IMG/VR virus record: IMGVR_UViG_3300020394_000445
Location: 1 to 20,115 of that record
Length of the DNA: 20,115 nucleotides
Reading direction: 5' to 3' (one strand)
Source of the DNA: a virus
This document shows, piece by piece, positions 4,357-12,585 of the stretch; the first letter of the stretch is position 1; each line of letters begins with the position of its first letter. The notes under the pieces were generated by a model, which did no database searches, was not told the origin of the DNA, and saw only the letters and a program-made list of their open reading frames with translations. The position numbers and the translations under genes were made by a program.

Positions 4357-6556
4357 ACGCACCACCTGCACAAGCAGATGCGGCAAGAGTATCTACATCT
4401 GTAAATACTTTTTCTGTGAGATCAGTTTTCCATTCCACTGGTTTCAGATTGCTTTGTATCTTTTCCCACTTATGGAGTAGGTAAGCATCTTTCAGACAAT
4501 ACTCAGTCTTCTTCATATCGCCATCAAGATAGTTCTGTGCAAATCTCTCGAACCTACGAACCCAGTCTTTCTTTGCAGAGTTTTCTGAAGACTCTACCGA
4601 AAGATCTTCGCCCATACCCATTGCGGTAGAACAGGCAGTCCATAGATTGTCGTAGACTTTCAACGCATCAACAACCATACCAGATGCAAAGATTGCACCT
4701 TGGTCATACTTCGCAACCATTTGCTCTGCGTTTATGACCTGTGTGTTAGGTGCTTGGTTATAATCCTTGTCACCTGTTGGAGATAGGAATGAAATGCCTG
4801 AAAAAGAATAACGATTTTTATATACGTATTTCTCTACCTCATCCCAATCGTCTACTATGATTGTATTTGATACGTTATGTCGAATACCTTCGTCTGCACA
4901 TAGTTCTTCGTTAGTTCCTTCGACAACCCAGTTCTTCTGTGCTTGCTTTACCATTTCCAAATGCTTTACGCCATGGAGATCGTCTTTGAACATAGAACCT
5001 TTCTTAGGGACAATAGGGAAGGAGACAACTACGTCTGTCCCACCTGCAGACCATACTGATTCTTCAACCATGAATGGATTTGATTTTTGAATTGCTTGTG
5101 TAATTTCAGACTCTTTATTCATCTGTATATTTCGAATGTACATTGGTGAGTGCTCTGCGTGGATGCCAGAGGCAGTCTGAAGCAATACTGAAGCATTGCC
5201 AGAAGGTTTCACACAAGTAGTACGAGAAGCAGGGTTAATGCCGATAATAGAAGCAACTTCTTTATTAACTTTCTTAACAAGTCTAGCACCTTTCTTTAGA
5301 ATTTTTGAATCAAATAAAATATCTGGATTGTTCATCCATCCTGTTATCGAAACACCAAGGAGTGCTTCACGATCAAAAATCTTTTTAGATGTATCTGATA
5401 TAAACTTGAAGTCTGTGTATCCTGCTTGTAAAGTTCCTAGGATAGCGGCGGCACGACATGCCTTGAGAAAGTCTTCCTCGCTTGTGCACATACCACCATT
5501 GATTTCTGTCAAGTTACAACCTTGCCAACCTGACTTACCATTGTACTGTGGAAACATCCCAATCTCCACACATGGGTTTGTTGTGTGTTCTTTTGATGAG
5601 GTGAAGTAGAAACCAGGTTCGCCAAATGATTTTACTGATTCCATAATCTTGGCAAATGTTTCTGGAGTTGCTTCGTCTCGAACAATCACTGCAGAGTTAT
5701 TAGATCTACCACGTTGTGGATTATCCATAAACCAGTTACCAGTTTTTGCAGTCATCATTTCTTCATCTTCTGGAGAGAACAAACAGATTGTTGCAGATCT
5801 TCGAACACCACCAGACAACACTGCATCTGCAGTATGCATACAGATGTCGTAACAAGTTATCGGACGCATGGCAATAGGTTCTTTTGAATCCATAACCAGT
5901 GCTTGTAGCATATGTTCGATCTTGTCCAGTGTTCTACGTAATCCTTCAGGACCTGGTGCTTTGAATCCACCAGAGATCTTTGCCCCCTTTGGGCGAATTA
6001 GAGATAGATCAAAGAATACTCTACGACCTTCATAGTCTGGGTGCTTACCACCCCCTACAAAATAAGAAGACATCAACACGTCCACTGCTGATGCCCAACC
6101 TTCTATCGAGTCTTCTACGATGTAACCTTTTGCTTGCTTCGTTCTCTGTTGGATCTTTGGTAGTTTTGCTACGTGATGGTTCTGTACTGAGAACCCTGCA
6201 CCTGCGCCACATAGTAGAATATAGAAATACTCACCAAAGAACTCTGGACGATCAGCATATGAAGACGTACAGTTATACATCCTCATCTGGTGTTTCATCA
6301 ATTGTTCTCCACCGAATTGCAATGCACGTTGAGCACCTAATACTCGTTGCTCCTTATAAGCAACTCTTGCTTCTTCAATGTATGTTTGTAATTTATTTAA
6401 TTTTTTAGAATAGTTATTCTCGTGCATAGAGATCACACGGTCAACCGCCTCATCCCAAGTTTCGTAATTACTCTCCTCATCTTTGAATCTGGAGTAACTG
6501 TCGTAGAACTTTGTTTCGGACAAAAACGCACGTGTGTCTGCAAATCGATTTTGCAT
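4340..6556 (-). CDS. nrdJ: Class II (adenosylcobalamin-dependent) ribonucleotide reductase
   Basis: At 738 residues this is the length of the monomeric Lactobacillus-type ribonucleoside-triphosphate reductase (739). It makes deoxynucleotides using coenzyme B12, with no metal-radical subunit and no oxygen need. The active-site set is complete: C96 (in MYNCTSS) and C347 (GCNLTEIN) as the redox pair, N327, C329 and E331 (NPCVEI) with C329 as the thiyl radical cysteine, and the C-terminal shuttle pair C729/C734 in CAGGACEIDF. Other family blocks are LCGAGAGFSVQ (115-125), GGVRRSA (249-255) and the phosphate-binding PSGNASVLLQTASGIH (451-466). The C329-C347 spacing is 7 longer than in the Lactobacillus enzyme. 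AAGGAAG and a perfect promoter precede the ATG. The DUF1289 gene overlaps its 3' end. Confidence 0.96.
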   Translation of the reverse strand: MQNRFADTRAFLSETKFYDSYSRFKDEESNYETWDEAVDRVISMHENNYSKKLNKLQTYIEEARVAYKEQRVLGAQRALQFGGEQLMKHQMRMYNCTSSYADRPEFFGEYFYILLCGAGAGFSVQNHHVAKLPKIQQRTKQAKGYIVEDSIEGWASAVDVLMSSYFVGGGKHPDYEGRRVFFDLSLIRPKGAKISGGFKAPGPEGLRRTLDKIEHMLQALVMDSKEPIAMRPITCYDICMHTADAVLSGGVRRSATICLFSPEDEEMMTAKTGNWFMDNPQRGRSNNSAVIVRDEATPETFAKIMESVKSFGEPGFYFTSSKEHTTNPCVEIGMFPQYNGKSGWQGCNLTEINGGMCTSEEDFLKACRAAAILGTLQAGYTDFKFISDTSKKIFDREALLGVSITGWMNNPDILFDSKILKKGARLVKKVNKEVASIIGINPASRTTCVKPSGNASVLLQTASGIHAEHSPMYIRNIQMNKESEITQAIQKSNPFMVEESVWSAGGTDVVVSFPIVPKKGSMFKDDLHGVKHLEMVKQAQKNWVVEGTNEELCADEGIRHNVSNTIIVDDWDEVEKYVYKNRYSFSGISFLSPTGDKDYNQAPNTQVINAEQMVAKYDQGAIFASGMVVDALKVYDNLWTACSTAMGMGEDLSVESSENSAKKDWVRRFERFAQNYLDGDMKKTEYCLKDAYLLHKWEKIQSNLKPVEWKTDLTEKVFTDVDTLAASACAGGACEIDF

Positions 6557-6597
6557 ACTTCGCTTCCTTATTTTATGTTTTGTTTTTAGATGGTAGT

Positions 6598-6626
6598 ATT
6601 ATATAGTATTTTTTAGTTTTTGTCAA
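6598..6626 (-). promoter_or_regulatory. Consensus sigma70 promoter for the ribonucleotide reductase unit
   Basis: The minus strand has TTGACA at 6626-6621, a 17-base A-rich spacer, and TATAAT at 6603-6598. The predicted transcript start is near 6591, about 35 bases before the ATG at 6556. It occupies the 89-base gap after the holin gene and should serve the five overlapping genes down to the SNase-like gene. No intrinsic terminator is visible for the structural transcript arriving from the right. Confidence 0.94.
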
Positions 6627-6645
6627 ACCATATTTGGTAGAAAAT

Positions 6646-7104
6646 TTATTTTGATCGTGCTTTTTCTACCGCACGTGAACCAAACCAAAAAGATATAATT
6701 GCCGCAAATATTGCTTTCGTCTCTTCATCCCATAGCAACTGTATTGCCTGATCAAAAGACGTTCCCATCTCTAATGCATTCATCAGTAGTGTGATCTCTA
6801 TGGTTGCAAACAAACCAAAGAATGCATACGTGATAACTGGTCTCACTGATTTTTGTAAAACAGATGTCCATCCTGTAGACTGCATGATTGCAGTATCGTG
6901 AGCAATCAATCTCTCGTGCTCTTTGTCTGCGCCCATCTTGTCGTACATCTTCATGTCAAAGTCCATGCCCTGTTGCTTTAACTCTGCCATGACTCTCATT
7001 TTGTCTATCTCGTGTTTACGATCACCTTTTGATTTAAACACGTCTATAACTTGTGGAAGTGCTGAACCTCCGAATCCTATTAAAGATCCTAATAAACTTA
7101 ACAT
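6646..7104 (-). CDS. Three-segment holin (gene-transfer-agent holin type)
   Basis: This 152-residue membrane protein resembles the 3TM holins first named from gene transfer agents. It has a hydrophobic, glycine-rich N-terminus (1-20), a long charged helix (25-75) with a basic region, then SVRPVITYAFFGLFATIEITLL (86-107) in two motif halves: SVRP and the second membrane segment. Near the end, ETKAIFAAIISFWFGSRAVE marks the third segment with the characteristic FWFGSR-x-x-x-K. Holins set lysis timing by permeabilising the inner membrane for the endolysin. No endolysin is visible here. AAGGA precedes the ATG, and it lies 15 bases after the fourth fibre gene, at the end of the structural block. 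Family assignment is from motif memory. Confidence 0.85.
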   Translation of the reverse strand: MLSLLGSLIGFGGSALPQVIDVFKSKGDRKHEIDKMRVMAELKQQGMDFDMKMYDKMGADKEHERLIAHDTAIMQSTGWTSVLQKSVRPVITYAFFGLFATIEITLLMNALEMGTSFDQAIQLLWDEETKAIFAAIISFWFGSRAVEKARSK

Positions 7105-7119
7105 ATTATATTCCTTTCA

Positions 7120-9735
7120 TTATCCTAGTAGTTTACCTGGTGGGGTAAACGTGCCAGTGTATCTGCACTTATGTAGCGTTATTCTGAAGTCCTCTAAGAA
7201 TCCCTTCATTATATAAGTTCCAGATGCTGAACCATGTCTTCTACAACCAATACCAATTGATCCTGGTGACGCTTGTGGATGATTTGTGTTTCCTGTGTTT
7301 ATTGATGCCGCACTATTACCATCCAACCACATATTCATATTGCTTCCATTTTTAGTTAAAGCAATGTGATGCCACGTATCTGCAGTTAAAGTTCCACCAC
7401 CCATAACCTGAGTTGAACTTCGATAGTAAGTCATTGTCCCTTGAGTTACTTGCCACTGTGTAAAACTTGCATCTGCAACAAGACCACTACCACAGTGGAA
7501 AACAGTACTGTAACCCCCATATCCAGGATCTCCTGCAGGAAGGTAGATCCACGTTTCTATTGTGAAATCTATGTATTGACCAAAATAGATCATTCCTTCG
7601 TTTGCTGTACCATTCACAGGATCATTCTCTATTACAAGTCCCCCCTGACTTCCGTTAATATAAACTGAGGCAGGTGAGGAAGCAAATTTCTTTGTACCTG
7701 TATTACCAAACACGCCATCACCAGGACCATATTGTTTCGATAATAACTGTTGGGTAAACTGTGAATGATCACCCATTGTAATGCCATGACCAGTCAATAG
7801 GAGTTTTTGATTTGAGTTTCCTGAAGCAATTGGTGTTGTGGGTGGAGCAAAAGGAACCGTTGAATACTTTTGTCCAGTGGTAACACAAAAATCAGTCATG
7901 TTTCCTGAAAGAGTTTCCGAACCACTATTAGAATATGATCCAATATTAAATGTGCCATTGAGGTTGGCATTATAATTTGCATCAGTGATTTGACCTTTCT
8001 GCTCACCATTGATATAAAAAGTTACAGTCGTGCCACTTCGATAAAGACAGACGTGTATCCACTCTTCTATTGGTGGATAATAACCTGATGCTAATGTTCC
8101 AACAGTTGCGGAGTTTGAATAGAGTCTAAATTCTGCAGATGCTGATTGCCAATAAAGATCAAATAAATCAGTACTGCTTCCATGGTTAGCAGTAAATATT
8201 GTATGGTTGCTTGCCATATCAAGAAAATATACCCAACATTCAATTGTAACATCACCTGTCCCAACATCTGCCATAGTGACTTGTGCAAATCCATCACTCC
8301 TATCAGGAAAATGAAGGGCAGTTCCATGCACATCCTTATCATATACTTGTCTATTGTACGGAGAAAATCCTACAATTTCAGGTGGATTGTCTGCATCGTT
8401 TTGTACAACATTATTACCTTCTAGTTCTTCATGATTAGGTAAACTAAGCATATGAAACTTTCTACCCGACACATTAGGTAATGGTTCTGTTGGTGGAGTA
8501 AATGTAGTGGTATAAATTGCAGTACCTTTTACTATTCTAAAATCTGAAACGTGTACGTTTTGCAAAGGTGCAGAACCATTTGATGCTCTTGCGCCAAGTC
8601 CAGTGATTGCACTTGATTGTCCACAATTAAGACCTGCAACACTCATAGATACATTTGCAACACCATTCCTATACAGGGTTAGGGTATTTCCATTTCTAAC
8701 AACCGCGTAGTGAATCCACTCATAAAGAGGAACACCTGCAGTTTCTTCCATCGTATTACTAGTGCCATTTGTGTATACAATCCATCGTCCTTCATAACCA
8801 CCATGCAATTGTATTGTGATATTGGGGTATGTTCCATAACCGTTATCATAAAGAGTTTCGTATGCACTAGGGGTTGCCAACCAATAATTCCACCACTCTA
8901 TAGTAAAATCTCCATTAGAAAAATCAAAATCACTTGATGCGGATATTGTAAAATGTCTACTCTGATCGAAGAAAGTAGAGTAGTAACCACCAGGTGATGT
9001 TGCGGTTCCAGTGAATTGCGAACCACTACGATAAGGACTGTGTGTTGTATTCTCAACAGTTCCTTTATTGGTGACTGTCAGACTGTTTGTCCCCTTATCA
9101 GTTAGTGTTTGGTTTGATCCGCTTCCAAAAGCATTTAAGAGAAATACTGTTTGATCAGAACTATCTGCAGTTGCCGCACTAAACGTTAAACTCAATGCAG
9201 ATTGTCCAGTTCCAAAATTGATACCATCAGATGCTTTGAATGTAAGTGTGGAAGTTGTTGTGGTTGCTGAATCTTCTAACTTTGGTGTGATTGTGAATAC
9301 AGAAGAGTCTTGACTTAATGTTCCAAGTCCACTAAAACTACCATCCGATTCAACACTAAAAGAGATAAGACCAGAAGGTGTATCTGAGTCAGATGCGGTG
9401 AGAGTAATAGTAGTAGGAGTACCATCGTTTGCTAGAGCAATCGAACCACTTGGTGTTATAGTAAGACTAGGGGTTTGGTTGATAACTGCTATATTGTACC
9501 AACCAAGTCCGTTTGAAATGTAAAGACGTTTATCAGAGTCTACTAATGCTTGTTGACCTGATACCAGATTAGATGTTGGTAGAGAATCTAAAGTCTGAAA
9601 TACTTTCAATCCAATACTTGCAACTTGTGCGGAGTCTACACCTAGAGATGTCCCAACAATAGCAAGTGGATTGTTGGTAGTATTGTTTGTCTCTGTCTTA
9701 GACAACATTTCTGCTATATCTCTAGATCTTCCCAT
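7120..9735 (-). CDS. Fibre/adhesin D: shared N-terminal module, Ig-like domain, three LamG/ConA-like domains
   Basis: This is the largest (871 residues) of four related fibre genes. Residues 1-85 are the shared module: SRDIAEMLSKTE, then VFQTLDSLPTSNLVSGQQAL and LYISNGLGWYN. Residues 88-190 form an Ig/cadherin-like domain (SSVFTITPK, TFKASDGINF). Three concanavalin/LamG-like domains follow at about 195-418, 425-636 and 645-871. Each has a D-x-TIE-x-W strand, a W-x-H strand with an N-G turn, and a closing D-F-x-x-T/V ... F-x-PP-x-x-P-like strand. Such jelly rolls commonly bind glycans, so a receptor-binding role is likely. The protein stops right after the third domain. AGGAAG precedes the ATG. 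It follows the 284-residue gene by 1 base and precedes the holin. Confidence 0.9.
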   Translation of the reverse strand: MGRSRDIAEMLSKTETNNTTNNPLAIVGTSLGVDSAQVASIGLKVFQTLDSLPTSNLVSGQQALVDSDKRLYISNGLGWYNIAVINQTPSLTITPSGSIALANDGTPTTITLTASDSDTPSGLISFSVESDGSFSGLGTLSQDSSVFTITPKLEDSATTTTSTLTFKASDGINFGTGQSALSLTFSAATADSSDQTVFLLNAFGSGSNQTLTDKGTNSLTVTNKGTVENTTHSPYRSGSQFTGTATSPGGYYSTFFDQSRHFTISASSDFDFSNGDFTIEWWNYWLATPSAYETLYDNGYGTYPNITIQLHGGYEGRWIVYTNGTSNTMEETAGVPLYEWIHYAVVRNGNTLTLYRNGVANVSMSVAGLNCGQSSAITGLGARASNGSAPLQNVHVSDFRIVKGTAIYTTTFTPPTEPLPNVSGRKFHMLSLPNHEELEGNNVVQNDADNPPEIVGFSPYNRQVYDKDVHGTALHFPDRSDGFAQVTMADVGTGDVTIECWVYFLDMASNHTIFTANHGSSTDLFDLYWQSASAEFRLYSNSATVGTLASGYYPPIEEWIHVCLYRSGTTVTFYINGEQKGQITDANYNANLNGTFNIGSYSNSGSETLSGNMTDFCVTTGQKYSTVPFAPPTTPIASGNSNQKLLLTGHGITMGDHSQFTQQLLSKQYGPGDGVFGNTGTKKFASSPASVYINGSQGGLVIENDPVNGTANEGMIYFGQYIDFTIETWIYLPAGDPGYGGYSTVFHCGSGLVADASFTQWQVTQGTMTYYRSSTQVMGGGTLTADTWHHIALTKNGSNMNMWLDGNSAASINTGNTNHPQASPGSIGIGCRRHGSASGTYIMKGFLEDFRITLHKCRYTGTFTPPGKLLG

Positions 9736-9736
9736 A

Positions 9737-10588
9737 TTAGTCTTCCTGTTTCTCTATCAGACTTACAATGTCTTTATTAGTGATATCTGTTTTACCAAAA
9801 ATACGTTCAGTTGTTTTGTCTGCCTCTTTGTAATATTTCTCTGCCATGGCATCCAAGAATTCTTCAAGGTGGTTTGAGTGGGGTATCTGTTGCTTGCTTA
9901 GTAGTTCATTGACCACCGCAATATATCCCTGCACTTCTGCGAACCCAACTTGTGGGTGAACTCCGTACTGTTGCATGTACTCAATTGTTGCAGTACTTGC
10001 ACGACCACCATCCATGAGATTACGATACATCAATTCGAATCCACGTCTCACGTGATGTTTCTTTTCTGACTCTTCGAACTCTTCTTCTGACCAATCCTCT
10101 ATTCCGTAATTTTCTTTTAAATTATTATATGCAGTAATCAATGTCGCAATATCTTTAAAAGAACCATTTATCTTGCTTTCCATCATTTCGATACTAACAA
10201 ACGCGGCACGTAGTTTTGCATTTAGAACATTGTCATCTGGATCTAAGAATAATTTCTCTTGTAACTTCTCTATTTTCTTTAATGCTTTTGCATGACCCAC
10301 TTGTGCCTCTGCTAGTGCCATTTTTCTTTTCTCTGTCTCTGCCAGAACCTGTCGCAACATTCTATGTGGCGAGTGTCCATTTAGCATTGTCAAAGACATC
10401 ATTGATAGGGTAGACTGTGAATTGTTCCTATCAAAGAACTTTGTCTTCTCATCAAGTTCTGGTAAGAATTCATTTACCAGTGCAACTGCCTGTGGGTTAA
10501 TCTTACTCTTCGATATTGGCGTAATACCAAAGGTAACAGGATCTGTTGCTTTTAATTCTGTGTTTTCTTTCTTTGCGATTTCACTCAT
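9737..10588 (-). CDS. Conserved coiled-coil protein between fibre genes
   Basis: This soluble protein is about 283 residues. Adjacent ATG codons lie at 10591 and 10588. The second has GAGG at the better distance (7 bases rather than 4), so it was chosen. Visible blocks are FFDRNNSQSTLSMMSLTMLN (about 52-71), SPHRMLRQVLAETEKRK, and a long predicted coiled coil around 82-140. After these come INGSFKDIATLITAYNN, WSEEEFEESEKKHHVRRGF, and a C-terminal helical part with EYMQQYGVHPQ. I have a sense that T4-like marine phages carry relatives but do not know a function. Its position inside the fibre cluster, cotranslated with fibre D, suggests a fibre assembly factor, baseplate connector or virion component. 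That is inference from context only. Confidence 0.85.
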   Translation of the reverse strand: MSEIAKKENTELKATDPVTFGITPISKSKINPQAVALVNEFLPELDEKTKFFDRNNSQSTLSMMSLTMLNGHSPHRMLRQVLAETEKRKMALAEAQVGHAKALKKIEKLQEKLFLDPDDNVLNAKLRAAFVSIEMMESKINGSFKDIATLITAYNNLKENYGIEDWSEEEFEESEKKHHVRRGFELMYRNLMDGGRASTATIEYMQQYGVHPQVGFAEVQGYIAVVNELLSKQQIPHSNHLEEFLDAMAEKYYKEADKTTERIFGKTDITNKDIVSLIEKQED

Positions 10589-10611
10589 CATATATCCTCA
10601 GTTATGGTGTA

Positions 10612-12561
10612 TTATATAGTATCAAGATCTTCTGTTGTACTCAAGGTTGCAATTGGTTCTAGTGCATAACTACCACTATTATAATTAGTAGTGTGCCACG
10701 AACTTGTGATATCAGATACAGAATAAGAAACACTTGTTTGTGTACTTGGAGAATATGTGGCCTCACTATTTGTTTGATCAGAAATTACAATATTGGTGTA
10801 AGTTCCTGCAGTAGGATTCGCAGGAAGTTTCATAGGCGCAAATTGGTAATCAGCACCATAAGCGTAGTAAAAGTGTGCGAGTAAATTTCCGTCTTTAGTC
10901 AATGACAGATTATTAACACCATCACCAATATTGTAATTGGTCACATTATTATCAATCCCCCACTGATCCACCAATGTTCCATCAGTAGAATATTTACGTA
11001 GAATAAATTTTGCAGGTGTTGCATCCGCATCTTCACCCATTATCCATATATTATCAGCACCATCTATTGCAAGACCATGGTGCCAACTTGTATCGTTATG
11101 CTTTTTCGCCCATACAATACTACCATCAGTTCCGCTAAGTTTCATCAAAAAACCAGTGTATGGAGTACTACTAGTATCGGTATAACCTGTGAGATATACA
11201 TCCTTATTCGAATCTAACTTTATATTGTACGCAACATCATAAGGTCCTATGCTCGAATTATTGGTCTCTCCATATTGTTTCAACCACTGCATACTCATAG
11301 AACTGTTGAATTTTGCTATAACCATGTGTGGATAACTACCCACGTACTGTACAGTACAGGTATAAACATTATCATCTTCATCTATGAACATATTATAATG
11401 ACTTGCCTGAGAAGTAGCGGCAGATCCAAGTCTCCACATATTTATCAAAGCACCAGTACTTCCATTTATTTTAGCAATAACTACTTTTCTTTCTGTGTTA
11501 CCAGTTCTGTTAGTTCCCAATGTCCAAACATTACCCTGACTGTCTATTTGACAAGCAAACTGAGGATCAAAACTATCATAATTGTTAGAAACAGTTTGTG
11601 GTTTTATTATCTTTACCCACGAAACAACACCTGCACTTGTCCATTTGATTATAAATCCAACTTGAGGAGTTACACCACCACCATTGTTCTCTCCCCAACC
11701 GTAGTCTTGTCCTATTGTATAGATAGAATTTCCATCTGCAGATACATTAACACTGTATATTCTAGCATAGTATGCATTAGCATTTAGTTGTTTTGCCCAC
11801 TGTACGTTACCATCAGCATTTAACTTAACTAACATCCCTATATCATTTGCTGCTTCGTCACCTGTTACATAAATGCTACCGTCTGAAGCACCTATTATTC
11901 CTCTAGGTAATTCATATGCAGAAGAAGACCGAGTTGTTGCTAATCCAGAAAAATTTATTCTATTCCACCAACCTGAAGAAGTAGGATTATATCCACCACT
12001 GCCACCTGCAGGATTATAAGTTATCGTAACTGCTTTTGATACAAAGTTAACGCCATCAGACCATTTAAACGTGTAGATGAAATCTCCATTGGAATCTGTA
12101 AGATCTCCTGCCAAAACTGCCGCACCAATACTATCTGCACTCTTAGGTGTAAAAGTCCAGACAGATGAATCATTAGATATAGTCACCATGTGTTGAGCAG
12201 AATCTGTAGCGGCACTTTGGTTTAATAAATTCAAGTTGTCTGAGTCTGCCGCACGTGCAGTTATGGTTAAAGGAGTTACTGAGTCGGCAATTGAATATGC
12301 CGCTTCTGGTTCTCCACCAGAATCCCATCTAGGGTTTCTGTTGACCAAAGCAACGTTATACCAACCTACACCATTTGAGATGTATAATCTATTTGTAGCA
12401 TTGACAAATGCCTGATCACCACTTGTTAAACCATTTATTGGTAAAGAGTCAAGAGTGCTGTAAACAGTCATACTTGCAGTGCCAGATAACAACGATGCGT
12501 TACTGGGGTTCCCTGCTTCTGTCTTACCCATTATTCGGGCAATGTCTCTTGTTCTACTCAT
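10612..12561 (-). CDS. Fibre/adhesin C: shared N-terminal module, Ig-like domain, beta-propeller
   Basis: This 649-residue protein has the shared module at residues 1-80 (SRTRDIARIMGKTE, YSTLDSLPINGLTSGDQAF, LYISNGVGWYN). An Ig/cadherin-like domain follows at about 85-185 (SSVWTFTPKS, FIYTFKWSDGVNF). Residues 216-575 carry about seven blades of the SBBP/PQQ type. Each has a D-G-x-I/V-Y-x-x-G strand, then an I-x-K-x-x-x-x-G strand, ending in a W-x-K strand (for example GSIYVTG / LVKLNADGNVQWAK). The last 70 residues are serine/threonine-rich. The propeller could serve as a receptor-binding or structural head. AGGTG lies 4 bases before the ATG, and a TATAAATA element lies just upstream. It is separated from fibre B by 24 bases. 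Confidence 0.9.
   Translation of the reverse strand: MSRTRDIARIMGKTEAGNPSNASLLSGTASMTVYSTLDSLPINGLTSGDQAFVNATNRLYISNGVGWYNVALVNRNPRWDSGGEPEAAYSIADSVTPLTITARAADSDNLNLLNQSAATDSAQHMVTISNDSSVWTFTPKSADSIGAAVLAGDLTDSNGDFIYTFKWSDGVNFVSKAVTITYNPAGGSGGYNPTSSGWWNRINFSGLATTRSSSAYELPRGIIGASDGSIYVTGDEAANDIGMLVKLNADGNVQWAKQLNANAYYARIYSVNVSADGNSIYTIGQDYGWGENNGGGVTPQVGFIIKWTSAGVVSWVKIIKPQTVSNNYDSFDPQFACQIDSQGNVWTLGTNRTGNTERKVVIAKINGSTGALINMWRLGSAATSQASHYNMFIDEDDNVYTCTVQYVGSYPHMVIAKFNSSMSMQWLKQYGETNNSSIGPYDVAYNIKLDSNKDVYLTGYTDTSSTPYTGFLMKLSGTDGSIVWAKKHNDTSWHHGLAIDGADNIWIMGEDADATPAKFILRKYSTDGTLVDQWGIDNNVTNYNIGDGVNNLSLTKDGNLLAHFYYAYGADYQFAPMKLPANPTAGTYTNIVISDQTNSEATYSPSTQTSVSYSVSDITSSWHTTNYNSGSYALEPIATLSTTEDLDTI
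12045..12112 (-). repeat. Dispersed DNA repeat, copy in fibre C
   Basis: This 68-base stretch encodes the end of the Ig-like domain (DSNGDFIYTFKWSDGVNFV region). By hand alignment it matches the fibre B copy at 58 of 68 positions and the fibre A copy at about 53 of 68. It is part of a longer diverged match over the N-terminal half of the three genes. Confidence 0.75.
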
Positions 12562-12577
12562 GCTTCACCTTTTCCTC

Positions 12578-12585
12578 TATTTATA
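12578..12585 (-). promoter_or_regulatory. T4-late-type promoter (TATAAATA) before fibre C
   Basis: TATAAATA on the minus strand lies in the only gap inside the fibre cluster, 16 bases before the fibre C ATG, with a ribosome site between. It matches the T4 late -10 element exactly and, unlike most such octamers, is intergenic. It would let fibre C, the coiled-coil gene, fibre D and the holin be expressed as a separate late transcript. Confidence 0.7.

Noticed and set aside
4357-4386. Longer DUF1289 start at 4386
   Set aside because: The codon is TTG without a ribosome site and would extend the overlap with the reductase; the GTG at 4356 has AGGTGG at good spacing.
8091-8342. Out-of-frame minus-strand open frames inside fibre genes (also 8679-8867 and 12600-12794)
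   Set aside because: They lie inside coherent beta-domain coding sequence in another frame and show no protein pattern of their own.
10605-10622. TATAAT in the 20-base gap after fibre C
   Set aside because: No -35-like sequence at usable spacing (the nearest TTGAGT is 22 bases away), and the hexamer overlaps the stop codon.
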